This document shows, one piece after another, positions 51,765-63,700 of a DNA stretch of 64,000 nucleotides. The first letter of the stretch is position 1, and every line of letters begins with the position of its first letter. The position numbers were made by a program, and so were the translations under genes. The notes under the pieces are model-generated. The model did no database searches. It was not told the origin of the DNA and saw only the letters and a list, made by a program, of their open reading frames with translations. The stretch lies in assembly GCA_902787715.1 (NCBI GenBank), contig CADAHQ010000002.1:401173-465172 (forward strand), read 5' to 3'. Source of the stretch: an uncultured Lachnospiraceae bacterium. GTDB lineage: Bacteria > Bacillota > Clostridia > Lachnospirales > Lachnospiraceae.

Positions 51765-54700
51765 ATGAGGAAAACGTGGAGAAGAATCGCAAGCGTCATT
51801 CTGGCACTCGCTATGGTTGTCCTCGCCCTGCCGGAGTACGTATCCCCGGTGAAGAAGGCGAAGGCTGCTGCGACAAAGAAGACAGTATACGTGCTGACAG
51901 ATACGATTTCGAACGGCGAGTATCTGTTTGTAAACAGAAACACAAGCGGATCGGGTGTTGCGATGGCCAGTAGTGGTACAACACTTTCGACCGCGAATGT
52001 TACTATTCAAACGAGTCAGGATGAAGTGATTGGCATAGGTGCGCAATACATCGACGGAGATGCGGAAGGCTTTCCGGCAGGTGCAGTTTGGACGGCAGCC
52101 GCAGACGAAGCCAATAACCAAATGAGATTGACCAACAGTGATACCAAGTATCTTCAGGTTGCTGCTGGAAATTACAACACAAATAACGTTGTTTTGTCGG
52201 AGAATATTGCGTCCACGAATGAAACGTATTCTCAATTCAGCTGGCGTGGTGTGAGTGGTAAACTATATGTCGTTTATCACAACCGAAATCACCAGCAGTA
52301 CGACAGCGAGAAATATATCCACTATGAGAACAGTCGGTACACGGCTGTGAATGGTGGAGGCCAGGGCAATGTATATGTTTACCAGAAGAGAGTCATTTGC
52401 AACCACGATGAGTACAATTGCTCCTTCGATTGGGATATGCGTTGGGTTAATGGTGAGTATAGAGTGTCTGCAATTGCCAGCTTTACCTGCACCGGATGCG
52501 GTAAAGCGGTGAGTGTAGTGGATGCTACTATTTCCTGCAGTGAGACTACCGGAACTTGTGCTCAAAAGCCGCAATGGACATATACGGCTAAGGCCAAAGA
52601 CCCTAAGGGGACAGAATGGACAGATACTAAGGATCCGATGAACCAGATTACCGAAGACACGGATCCGGATGCGCAGATTACCGGCACAGTTTATGTTCTT
52701 TCATATACTGTGCAGACTGGGAAAAAATATCTGATTGTTGATGCAAATTCTGCAGGTGCGGCGCATGCGCTTGCGAATGGATTCCCTGCTCCTTACAATA
52801 ACGATTTTGATGTCAAGAGCAGAGATGTCACAATAAAGGCCGAAACGTTAAAGATTGGTTCTCCTGATTCTTATGAGGAAACCGAATCCGTTTATATTGA
52901 AGCGGCTCCGAGTGACGCAGTATGGCTGTGCAGTGCTGCAAATCCGCCATACGTGTCTTCTCCGTCAAATATAACCAATGATCTTTATTTTTCCAACGGA
53001 GACTACTATTTAACCCATCTTGCCGGTAGTTCGGTTTCTAACCCCCGAATCTATCTTGCCAAGTTGAATACCAGTGAAAATAGATATGCGACGTGGAATA
53101 TTGAGATGGTGAACAACCTTCGCTATTCCGGAGGTAGAAACAATTATTATATTGGCTACAACAATGGTTGGCAGGGATTAAGTAATACCTCTCGTCATGT
53201 TTACTATTTCGTTGAAACCACGATTACCATGAACGGTTTCAAGGAAGTGGAAGGCGGTACTCATCAATTTCCGTTAACTCATGTGAGTCGCGTTGAATCG
53301 GGTTGTGAACACGCCGGCAATGAGGAGTACTGGAAGTGCGAACGATGCCAGACGCTTTTCAGTGACGAGAATGGTGAAAACGAAACTACTGCTGAAGCAG
53401 TTGTTATCCCGGCTGCGCATGATTGGCAATTCGACCATTTTGAGTGGACGCAGGACAGCAAAAATGGGTATGTCAGCGCGACAGCCATCTACAAGTGTAG
53501 CAGAGAAAGTACGCACACCGTAGAGGTTACGGCACCCACTGTGACAGATAGTGAACTCGAAATGACAGAAGGCTCTGATGCAGACACATTTACTGCATAT
53601 GTGTCCGCAACTGACAGCCCTGATGGTCGTGAGCATGGAGAGGACAAGACTCTTGCTAAGTACGCTGTTTCATTCCAGCTTGCTGACGGTAGCGCGTATG
53701 GCAATCCGGTGTATTACTACGAAGGAACGCTTGCAGCGGATATTGATGTTCCGGAGGATCCGGAGATAGAGCCGGATGAATCGTATATTTACCACTTCAA
53801 CGGCTGGAAAGACGGGGAGAATGGTATCCATGATGTAGATGGTACGGTTGTTTACAAGGCAACGTATACCACTGAGGATGTTTTGTATTCCGTCACGTGG
53901 ATTGTGAACGGAAACGAAACACCGGAAGAAGATGCATATAAGCACGGTGACACGCCGGTTTATCCTGGCGCTCAGGAACCCATTATGACTCCGAGTGCGG
54001 AGTTTGAGTATACGTTTACGGGGTGGTCTGATGGTGCGAGTGAGTTCCCGAAGAGTCAGGACCTTCCTGCCATTGATAATAAAGACGTGACGTATACCGC
54101 AGTTTTTGAAAGTTCGAAGAGATCATACACGGTAGAGTTTATTGTCGAAGAAAAAGTGGTTCAGACCGGCGCGGTGGAGTATGGTACCAGCCCCTCTTTT
54201 ACGGGCGAGACACCGACCAAAACTGCTGAGGGGAATGTCGTATATACTTTTAAAGGGTGGAAACTTTCCGGAAGCGACACGGTTTACGGGCCGACAGATA
54301 CACTTCCGACGGTAGACGAGAATGGTGCGACGTATACAGCAGTTTTCGAAGAGACTACGCTCTATGATATTAACATTGATGATGCCCAGAATGGTACTAT
54401 TCGTACCGACAGAACGAATAACAAAGCAGAAGCAGGGGAGACTGTGACTCTTACGTTCGAACCCGCTGAAGGTGGATATTCGCTGTTTTCCTACTGGGTA
54501 GAAGGCCCCGATGGGGAGATTACCTGCGATACTACATCCGGAATCACATTCACGATGCCTGCCGGCGCAGTAGCTGTACATGCAGTATTCGGCAAATACT
54601 TCCCTGTTTGGATTGCCGGCACGCAGATTACGACCGTAAATCAGGACAACGTTCTCGGTGATGCAGCAGGCAGCGAGAGAATCACTTTCTCGGAAACAAC

Positions 54701-57332
54701 GGATAAGTACGTTCTGACGATTCTGACGGGTGATGAGATTACACTTAATAACAATGCTGATGTATGGAATTCCCTTCAGAAGGCTCTGATTTACATCGCT
54801 GACACAGCGACAAAACCGTTGGAGATTGTTGCAAGCGATGGACTCAAGTTCACCAGTGAAACCGCATATCACGGGATTTTTAACGAGTCCGGGAAGGACC
54901 TTACAGTCAACGGCAATGTGAGCATCAAGTTGGCAAGCGAAATTGAAGGTGGACAGGAACTCAATGGTATCTATTGCTGTTATTCGGCGATGACTATTAC
55001 CGGTGATGTAACGCTTAGCTTCCCGAATGGAAAATATGGAAACGGATTCGGTCTGTTTACTACGGCGGAAGGCGAAGGCAAAAATATCACAATTACCGGT
55101 GATGTGGATATTACCGGAGCCGGCAGCAGCGCCATTCAGTGCGGTAACGATCTTACTGTTAAAGGTGATAAATTCTCGATTGAGGGATTGGGCGATTCTG
55201 ACGATTTAAACTACATATACGGTGTTTGTGCCGAAGGCGATGTGTTAATCGACTGCAAAACGGATGGAGTGTCTGTTTATGGAGTTGACTATGCAATCAC
55301 CAGTGTTGGCAAAGTGAAAATTATAGGCGATGTCGACGCTGTTGGTAAGAATGACAATGCAATCGATAGTGGTGACAAGGTAACAATCGAAGGTAATGTC
55401 CTCCTGGGATCAGGTTGCAACGGCATTTATGCAAAAAGCATCGATATTACCGGCGATGTTTCCATGAGTGATAATCACAAGTTTATGTCTATCGGCGGAT
55501 GTCTGTTATACAGCTTCGAAGGTGATATCAAGGTTGACGGTTCGATAAAGGCCGATTGCCCGGAAGGATATCTGTTGTATGCTAGGGGTCTGAGCGAGGG
55601 TGCTGGTAAAATTACTGTTACCAATGATATCACAGGCTTGGAAGGCGATGCTGCAGAAACAGCGGATGGTATTTCCGCATGGGCAGGAATTACCATCAAT
55701 GGTAACGTTGATATGCAAGTAACGAATGAAGGTCCTGTTATCGGTGATGTTGCAGATAACGCTAAGCATTACGGAATTAACGCCGGCATTGGTGATCTTG
55801 CAATCGACGGCACATTAAAGCTGATTTGCGCAGATACTGTAGATTACGGTTTGTTTGTACTTAACGGAGAGACCGAAAATGGTACTGTTACCCTCGGTGA
55901 CGAGGTGTCCATTACGATGGGCGGCAGCGGGTACGGTATCTATGCTACCGGCACCATCACGTTGCCTGAGGCTCGTACGGAGATCAGCACGAATGACGGA
56001 ATAGCCATTTATACGCCATGCATTAGAGAAAATGACATTGTTATCCCGGATGGATATGGCATTTCGACTCCTGAGGACGGCGAGGTTAAGGTGATTGCGG
56101 ATACGGCAGAAGATGCTATGTATGATGACTGCTACACCATCGTCGATCCTGCATCCCCTGATGTTGCTGCTTCGGTAGTAGTCATCGAACCTTACATCGA
56201 AGTTCAGTTCGTAAACGCTGACGAAGACCAGACGGTACTTGCTACCACGAAGGGATTTGTCGGCAAGGCTCCGAAGTACACGGGAGAAACTCCGACTAAG
56301 AAGGAGACCGATGCTGAGACGTATACGTTTGACGGTTGGTCCTACGGGGAAGCCACGTATGCTTCTGGCGATTTGCCGACCATTACCGAGGACATGACGG
56401 GCCCGATTATTTTCACGGCAGCGTATTTAGTCGAGACAAAGCAGTACGAGGTTACTTTCTACGATGAAGACGGTAAGACCGTTCTGCTTGAGACAGCAAC
56501 TTACGACTATGGTACCAAGCCTGAGGATATCACAACGCCTAAGACACCTACGAAAAAGGACGACGATCAGTATACTTACGAGTTTGAAGGTTGGGATCCT
56601 GAGCTTGCCGAAGTGACGAAAAATGCCGCTTATACGGCAAAGTATAAGAAGGTTCTCAAAGAGTTTACAATCAAGTTTGTGAACGAAGACGGCAAAGAGC
56701 TGCAGAGCACCAAGGTTGCGTATGGCACGAAGCCTACATATACCGGCGCAACGCCTACCAAGGCTGCTGATTCGCAGTACACCTACACCTTCAAGGAGTG
56801 GAGCCCGGAGATCGTTACGGTAACCGGTGAGGCAACTTACAAGGCGACCTACGACAAGAAGGAAATCTCCGCGGACGATCCGGTTGAGGAGAAGGGCGAG
56901 TACCAGCTCATCGGCGACAAGAAGATTTCGTACAAGCAGAAGTCCGGTGCTGTTATTAAGGCCCAGATTAAGTGCACGCTCCATGATGAGAATACGTTCA
57001 GCAAGCATAAGGATGTTAAGAGCTCGAAGCGTACTCTTGTAGAGGGCGTAGATTACAAGAAGACCAAGGGTAGTGTAATCATCGAATTCCTGCCTGAGTA
57101 TCTGGATTCCCTTGAGGTTGGAAGCACAATGATTACGGTGTCCTTCGAGGACGGCAATGATGTCGAGATCGAACTCGAGATTCTTCCTGCGGATGCAGAA
57201 GAGCAGAAGGAATCGCCGAAGACCGATGATTCGATGGTATTTGCCTGGATCATCTTCCTGATTGGTGCTGCATCCTTCAGCTTCATGCTCATTGCAAAGA
57301 AGCGCGAGCGCGAAGAGCGCGTCGGCCTCTAA
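51765..57332 (+). CDS. Giant secreted repeat protein with InlB-type repeats and wall anchor
   Basis: A 1855-residue surface protein. Residues 1-35 are a signal peptide ending in KKAKAA. Residues ~36-225 and ~305-485 are two related beta-rich regions (TDTISNGEYLFVNRNTSG versus SYTVQTGKKYLIVDANSAG), separated by a region with a CTGCGK motif. Residues ~500-630 hold a second Cys-rich motif (CEHAGNEEYWKCERCQ). InlB/Listeria-Bacteroides-type repeats (YxFxGWxD...TYTAxF) fill ~630-860, a beta-helix-like region of short ITGDV/VDGSI repeats ~945-1460, and more InlB-type repeats ~1470-1700. The end is SPKTDD, a hydrophobic helix and KKREREER, a variant sortase signal. Likely an adhesin. Codon use is more AT-rich than upstream genes. 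Confidence 0.85.
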   Translation: MRKTWRRIASVILALAMVVLALPEYVSPVKKAKAAATKKTVYVLTDTISNGEYLFVNRNTSGSGVAMASSGTTLSTANVTIQTSQDEVIGIGAQYIDGDAEGFPAGAVWTAAADEANNQMRLTNSDTKYLQVAAGNYNTNNVVLSENIASTNETYSQFSWRGVSGKLYVVYHNRNHQQYDSEKYIHYENSRYTAVNGGGQGNVYVYQKRVICNHDEYNCSFDWDMRWVNGEYRVSAIASFTCTGCGKAVSVVDATISCSETTGTCAQKPQWTYTAKAKDPKGTEWTDTKDPMNQITEDTDPDAQITGTVYVLSYTVQTGKKYLIVDANSAGAAHALANGFPAPYNNDFDVKSRDVTIKAETLKIGSPDSYEETESVYIEAAPSDAVWLCSAANPPYVSSPSNITNDLYFSNGDYYLTHLAGSSVSNPRIYLAKLNTSENRYATWNIEMVNNLRYSGGRNNYYIGYNNGWQGLSNTSRHVYYFVETTITMNGFKEVEGGTHQFPLTHVSRVESGCEHAGNEEYWKCERCQTLFSDENGENETTAEAVVIPAAHDWQFDHFEWTQDSKNGYVSATAIYKCSRESTHTVEVTAPTVTDSELEMTEGSDADTFTAYVSATDSPDGREHGEDKTLAKYAVSFQLADGSAYGNPVYYYEGTLAADIDVPEDPEIEPDESYIYHFNGWKDGENGIHDVDGTVVYKATYTTEDVLYSVTWIVNGNETPEEDAYKHGDTPVYPGAQEPIMTPSAEFEYTFTGWSDGASEFPKSQDLPAIDNKDVTYTAVFESSKRSYTVEFIVEEKVVQTGAVEYGTSPSFTGETPTKTAEGNVVYTFKGWKLSGSDTVYGPTDTLPTVDENGATYTAVFEETTLYDINIDDAQNGTIRTDRTNNKAEAGETVTLTFEPAEGGYSLFSYWVEGPDGEITCDTTSGITFTMPAGAVAVHAVFGKYFPVWIAGTQITTVNQDNVLGDAAGSERITFSETTDKYVLTILTGDEITLNNNADVWNSLQKALIYIADTATKPLEIVASDGLKFTSETAYHGIFNESGKDLTVNGNVSIKLASEIEGGQELNGIYCCYSAMTITGDVTLSFPNGKYGNGFGLFTTAEGEGKNITITGDVDITGAGSSAIQCGNDLTVKGDKFSIEGLGDSDDLNYIYGVCAEGDVLIDCKTDGVSVYGVDYAITSVGKVKIIGDVDAVGKNDNAIDSGDKVTIEGNVLLGSGCNGIYAKSIDITGDVSMSDNHKFMSIGGCLLYSFEGDIKVDGSIKADCPEGYLLYARGLSEGAGKITVTNDITGLEGDAAETADGISAWAGITINGNVDMQVTNEGPVIGDVADNAKHYGINAGIGDLAIDGTLKLICADTVDYGLFVLNGETENGTVTLGDEVSITMGGSGYGIYATGTITLPEARTEISTNDGIAIYTPCIRENDIVIPDGYGISTPEDGEVKVIADTAEDAMYDDCYTIVDPASPDVAASVVVIEPYIEVQFVNADEDQTVLATTKGFVGKAPKYTGETPTKKETDAETYTFDGWSYGEATYASGDLPTITEDMTGPIIFTAAYLVETKQYEVTFYDEDGKTVLLETATYDYGTKPEDITTPKTPTKKDDDQYTYEFEGWDPELAEVTKNAAYTAKYKKVLKEFTIKFVNEDGKELQSTKVAYGTKPTYTGATPTKAADSQYTYTFKEWSPEIVTVTGEATYKATYDKKEISADDPVEEKGEYQLIGDKKISYKQKSGAVIKAQIKCTLHDENTFSKHKDVKSSKRTLVEGVDYKKTKGSVIIEFLPEYLDSLEVGSTMITVSFEDGNDVEIELEILPADAEEQKESPKTDDSMVFAWIIFLIGAASFSFMLIAKKREREERVGL

Positions 57333-57356
57333 TCGGCGGATGACATAACTTCATAG

Positions 57357-57440
57357 GAAATCGTTTCCCCTTAGGAAAACGATTTCTCGCAAAATGCAAC
57401 TTTCACAGCGGCGGGAGCAATCCTGCCGCTGTTTCTTTAT
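57357..57440 (+). terminator. Two successive hairpins after the first surface protein
   Basis: First stem GAAATCGTTT (57357-57366) with AAACGATTTC (57377-57386). Second stem ACAGCGGC (57405-57412) with GCCGCTGT (57425-57432), followed by TTCTTTATT. The second is the better intrinsic terminator. Confidence 0.75.
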
Positions 57441-57725
57441 TGGTGCATTTGCCGGTGTTTTGGCGTCGTTTTACGGCTGTGACCTCGTCACACAGCGGGA
57501 ATTACTCAAACTGTCAAAATATTACGCAAACTGTACTTCTTATATTGCACTTCGGATATTATAATTACACTGTTTTGGTGTACCCGTTTGTGTCCGCGTC
57601 TATGCGAAAGGACGCCGAAACATCGGCCGTTCCGGCCTGCAATCCGGAGCGACGGGCATGTGGCACACCCTTGTGCGTACTGTCGCCCACCCCAGAGCGG
57701 CAAATACAACTATCGGAGGTTTTTT
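57441..57725 (+). promoter_or_regulatory. Upstream region of the second giant surface protein
   Basis: A perfect -10 TATAAT at 57560-57565 has only a weak -35. From about 57572 a ~150-nt GC-richer leader follows with several small stems: GCGTC/GACGC near 57596-57615, GGCCG-TTC-CGGCC near 57623, and GCACA-CCCT-TGTGC near 57664. It ends at the ribosome site CGGAGG (57714-57719). I do not recognise a riboswitch class. The change from an AT-rich promoter to a GC-rich folded leader is noticeable. Confidence 0.45.
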
Positions 57726-60700
57726 ATGAAACATCTTTGGAGAAAAATCGTCAGTGTTATTCTCGCACTCGCGATGGTCATCCTCTGCCTGCCGGAGAAC
57801 GTTGTTCCGGTGAAGACTGCGCTGGCAGACCAGGGCGGCCCTGCCGTGAAGTACATTGACGAGAACGGCAATGAGGTTACACTTGCCGGTTCACAGTACA
57901 CGTTGCTGGAAACAACGAACAGTAACGATAAACGACCGGATACATGGGGCGTGAGAGGTCAGACGACATATTATGTGGTCGGCGTTAATGAGAAAAGCGG
58001 CATTAAAGACAAAAGGGTTATATACAAAAATAACACTCGAGTAAAAGTTGTTGGTGATGTGATCTTGATACTGCCGGACATTTTAGGCAACAGCGAGTAC
58101 ACGTATGGTATTAATATACCTGCGGGAATCAATGTTCCGGCAGGAGCTTCGCTCACCATTTACGGTGGACCGAACGGCGGATGCAGTCTTACCGCGAATG
58201 GAACTCGCGATAATGCAGGAATCGGTGGGAGTCGTAATTACATTAATAGGGATACTTGTGGAACAATTCGGATTTACGGTGGTACTGTAACTGCTACAGG
58301 TGGAGAATTTGCTGCCGGTATTGGCGATGGTTATTCCGGCAATGGTGGTACGATTATCATTGGAGGCGGAACGGTTACCGCGAAAGGTGGATCGTCTGCT
58401 GCCGGAATCGGCGGCGGCGATGGCGGTACCATTACCATAACCGGCGGAACGATTACGGCTACCGGTGGAAAGCACGGTGCCGGAATCGGCGGTGGTTACT
58501 ACGACGATGGTGGTACCATTACGATAGCCGGTGGTACGGTTAGCGCTACCGGTGGAGAGGACGGTGCCGGAATCGGTGGCGGTGATTTAGGAAATGGCGG
58601 GAATATCACAATTTCCGGCGGAACGATTCAAAATGCTACCGGTGGCAGCCACGGCGCAGGAATCGGTGGCGGAAACGGTGGTAACGGCGGTACTGTTTTG
58701 ATCAAGAACAGTGCAAAAGTTACCGCTAATGGTGGCTCGAGTGCCGCCGGTATTGGTGGTGGCCGAACTGAAGCTGCCGTGAATGTCACGATTGAAGGCG
58801 GGGAAGTGAATGTTGTAGGCGGTAATTACGCCGCAGGTATCGGTGGTGGTTATTATGCATCCGGTACACAGAATATAACAATCACCGGAGGAAAGGTTAC
58901 CGTGTCAACCGGATGGGGCGGTTCTGCCATCGGTAGCGGAGAGAATCAGAATTCCTGTGGGAAGATTGCGATTTCCGGCGGAACGGTTGACGCTACGTCC
59001 GGAGGTTGTGATTATGATAGAGATATCCGTTATTACTATTATACAGCTGCGATTGGAGGATCTTTCCAATCCGGAGATAAGATAACTATCAGCGGCGGTA
59101 CGGTTACTACTCATACTCCGAGCAATGCTTATAATTGGTATTGCACAGGCATCGGTGCTATTTACCAAACCGGTAATTCCAACATTGAAATAACCGGTGG
59201 TGTGATTGTTGCTAACGGTACGACCGATAGGTATTATCCCGGTGTAGGTATCGGTGATGGAGCCGGTGGAACCGGCGGTAAGGTTTCCATCAACATCACA
59301 AAGGATGGAGACAGCGTTACTGCGAACTCCTATCGCGGTACGGTGACTCTTGTTTCGCCTGTAACAGACGTTACGAGCGATCCCAACAAGGACCTTAATG
59401 CAGGGGTTGTGTCGATTCTCAGTACGATTAACGGCAAGAAGCTTGTTAAGCACCTGAGATATACCATTAAGTTTGTAAACTATAACGGGGATGTGCTTCA
59501 GGCTGCAACGCAGGTTAAGCCCGGAGTCAGACCTACATACAACGGCGCGGAGCCGAAGAGAAATCCTTCCCAGGAATTTTCGTATGAATTTTCCGGTTGG
59601 AAGGACGATGATGGAAATACGTATGCGAAGGGAAAGCAGCTTCCGGCAGCTACGAAGTCGGTGACGTACACCGCAACGTATTCCGAAACCAAGAATTACT
59701 ACAAAGTTAAATTCGTTGATGACGACGATACTGTGCTTCTTGCAGAGAAGTCGTACCCTTACGGAACGGAAGTCGAGGATATTGATAAGCCCGCGGATCC
59801 GACGAAGGGAGATGACCAGGCACACACGTATCGGTTCAACGGTTGGACTCCTTCCCTTGAGAAGGTTACGCAGGATGTTGTTTATAAGGCAACGTACTCC
59901 GAGTTGCCCCGGGAGTATTCCATCAAGTTCGTGAACTACAACGGTTCTGAGCTGGCAACCTATCAGGTGGCTTACGGCGTGAGCCCTGAATATAAGGGAG
60001 AGACTCCCGCGCAGCAGGCGAGCACGCAGTACACCTTCACCTTCTTCGGATGGGAAGATCAGAACGGGGAACAGTACGGTAAGGATGAAGTCCTCCCGAC
60101 GGTTGGCGGAGATATGACCTATAAGGCAATCTTCGCTAACACGGTTAACGAGTACTCTGTGAAGTTCATCGATGATGACGGTAGTACGATTAAAGAGGCT
60201 AAGAATTATCCGTATGGTACGGCTGCAGCGGACATCGAAAAGCCGGCCAATCCATTCAAGGATGCAGATGATGATTGGGAATATGCATTTGACGGCTGGA
60301 CTCCTGAGATTGCTGAGGTAACCGGTGACGTCGTGTATAAAGCGACGTACACGCGGACCGCAAGAGAGTATCGAAATGTAACGATTGGCGTGTCCTGGAT
60401 CGATGAGGAGGATCGGGACGGAATTCGCCCCGAGAGCTTTGCTGTAACTTTTACTATCATCGGTTTATCGTCCCAACAACTGACCTTAAGTGCAGAAAAT
60501 GATTGGAGTGTGACCGTGCGGATGCCGGTAAGGGACGCCAAGGGTAAGCTTACTAGTTGTGGTTATAGGTACCAAACTCCGGAGAGATACAGTCACCACA
60601 AAGAATCTCAGGTAGTGGGTAATGATTATTTTTATACTATCAAATTTACGCATGAGCCGGCTACGGTAGATTTGACCGTTAAGAAGGTTTGGGATGACTT

Positions 60701-63700
60701 GGGGAATGCTTACGGCACCCGTCCGGATGAGTTGAAGGTTTCCTTGAGCGACGGAACGAAGACAGTTAAGGAAGTCACCCTTAACGCGGAAAATGGCTGG
60801 TCCGCTACAGTGACCGACCTTCCGATGTACCAAAACCACGGCCAGGAAGTGGTATACAGCTGGACGGAAGAAGTTGTTACCGGATATAAGTTGTCCAAAA
60901 ATGTAACCGAAGGTAATATTACCACAATCACCAACAAGCTGGAGACTGTCAGAATCAGCGGTCAGGTGAAGTGGGAGATGAACGGTTACAGCAAGAGCTT
61001 GATTCCGGATGGAGTGAACGTCCTGATTTTGGAGGTTGGTGAACAAGTCGATTCAATTGCGGTCCCTCGCGTGGATAGTGAGACAGTATGGGAATATACG
61101 TCCAAGGAACTTCCGAAGTATACTTCCGGCGGAGACGAGATTACGTATACAGTTGGTCTCGAAAGTATTCCGGCAGGATTTGGCGTGAAGATAACCGGAA
61201 CGGAGATTGTCTTTACGTACCAGCCGGTTATGACGACCATCAAAGGTACGGTGGTTTGGGACCTCAAGGACAATGAGGAAGACCTGATTCCGGATGAAGT
61301 TGCAGTAGATATTTATGATGAGAACAGCGAACTTGTAGATCAGCTTACTGTGACTCCGGATGAAAACGGAAAATGGAGCTTTACGTCAATCGAGTTGCCG
61401 AAATTCCGGGAAGACGGCGAGACGGAGATTGCATACAGGCTTGAGTCGTCCGTTGTCGGATTTGAGACGACGGTTGAAGGCACCACAATCAAAAATACGC
61501 TGAAGACAGTTAAGGTCACCGGCAATGTGGTGTGGAAAATGCAGGGCTACGATGAGTCGCTGATTCCGGAGAGCGTTATCGTTCTTGTTAAGAAGGGCGA
61601 CAAGGGTGTTGATGAGATTGAAGTTTCCGGGGCGGACTGGACATTTGAGTCCCGTAATCTTCCGATGTTTGAGAAAGACGGTACAACCGTTGTAACTTAT
61701 ACAATCGAAGAGGTAGAATTTGACGGTTTCGACGTGGACATTGACGGCACGACGATTACCAATACGTTTATTCCTGAACTTACTACTGTCAGTGGTAACG
61801 TAGTTTGGGAGCTTAAGGGCAACGTGGAAGAATTGGTGCCCGAGAGTGTTGCAGTGTTCATCAAAGACGACGAAATTATAGTAAAAACGATTGAAGTTTC
61901 CGGGGAAGATGGCTGGAACTACGATGCTTCCGAACTTCCGATGTATCGTTTCGACGGAATTACGCCGATAACGTATACTGTTGAAGCCGAGGCGGTAGAC
62001 GGTTTTACCAAAGCAATCAGTGGCACCAAGGTTACATACACACTGGAAACTGTTGACGTGACCGCTGAAGTTATTTGGGAAGATTACTGGAACAATGATG
62101 GTTTCCGCCCGGCCACAGTGGAGGTTAAGTTGCTGGCAGACGGTGAGGTGATCGATACTGTATCTGTGAGCGAGTCGACGGATTGGAGCTATTGTTGGTC
62201 GAATCTTCCTAAGAAGGTCGGTGGAAAAGAGGTTGGTTATAAAGTTACTGAAGAAAACGTAGAGAAGTACACGGTCGAAAACAGACAGAAGGAGGATAAT
62301 CCCCTTGCCTTCATGATAACGTACACTCATGAGCGGGAAATGACCGATATCAGTGTCCAGATGATTTGGGATGACTCCAACAATAAGGAAGGCTTCCGCC
62401 CTGATGTTGTAATCGTAAGTTTGCTGGCGAACGGTAAAGAGATTGCAACAGCAGAGCTTGGTGAGGCTAACGAGTGGAAGCACACCTGGACTGATTATAA
62501 GTACGAAGACGGCAAGGAAATCAAATTTACTGTTAAAGAGGCTCAGGTTGCAAATTACAAGGTTCCGGTTATTGAAAAGATTTCCGAGACCGGGTGGGTA
62601 TTCACAGTAACGAACAGTCGTGATTACGAAGAGACCGAGGTTAAGGTTACCAAGGTTTGGGACGACTCGGACAATGAAGAGGGCTTCCGTCCGGACAGCG
62701 TCACGATCAATTTGGTGAAGGATGGCAAGGTCCTTGAATCCATTGAATTGAACGCCGGTAACGAATGGACTTACACCTGGAAGAAGCTCCAGAAGTACGA
62801 GAACGGTAAGGCCGTTAGCTACACTGTGACCGAAGAAAGAGTAGAGCACTATGAGACTTCGATTGCACAGGCAAGGGATGGTGCATTTAACTATTTGGTA
62901 ACGAACCATAGAGATGTTGAGAAGACGCAGGTTCGCGTTGAACTGATTTGGGAGGACACCGACAATAAGGAAGGGTTCCGTCCTGATGATGTAATCGTGA
63001 AACTGCTTGCAAACGGCGAGGAAGCCGGAACAGCAACGCTTAGCGAGGACAACGAGTGGAAGTATACCTGGACCGGATTGAACAAGTTTGCTAACGGCGA
63101 GGAAATCGAGTATACGCTCGAAGAGGCTCAGCTTCCGAATTACAAGGTGCCGGTTATCGTCAAGATTTCCGAGAACGAATGGATTTACACCGTAACAAAC
63201 GGCCGTGAATTTGAAGAGACCGAGGTTAAGGTTACCAAGGTTTGGGATGACTCGAATAACGAAGAGGGCTTCCGTCCTGACAGTGTCACAGTCAACCTGA
63301 AGAAGGGCACTGCGGTGCTTGACTCTGTTGAACTGAACGCTGACAACAACTGGTCTTACTCTTGGACAAAACTTCAGAAGTACGAGAACGGTAAGACCAT
63401 CAACTACGCAGTGACCGAGGATCCGGTTGCTAATTACAGCACGCAGATTACCAAGGCTACCGACGGCACCTTCACCTACACTGTTAAGAACAGCCGTACG
63501 GTTGAAAAGACGCAGGTAAGTGTTGAAAAGATTTGGAATGATGCTGATGATCAGGATGGCTATCGTCCCGGCAATGTTACAATCGAACTGTTTGCAAACG
63601 GTGAGAAAGCCGGAGAAGTAACACTGAATGCTGATAATGAGTGGAAGCACACCTGGCTTGATTTGAACAAGTTCGCAAACGGCGAAGAAATTAAGTACAC

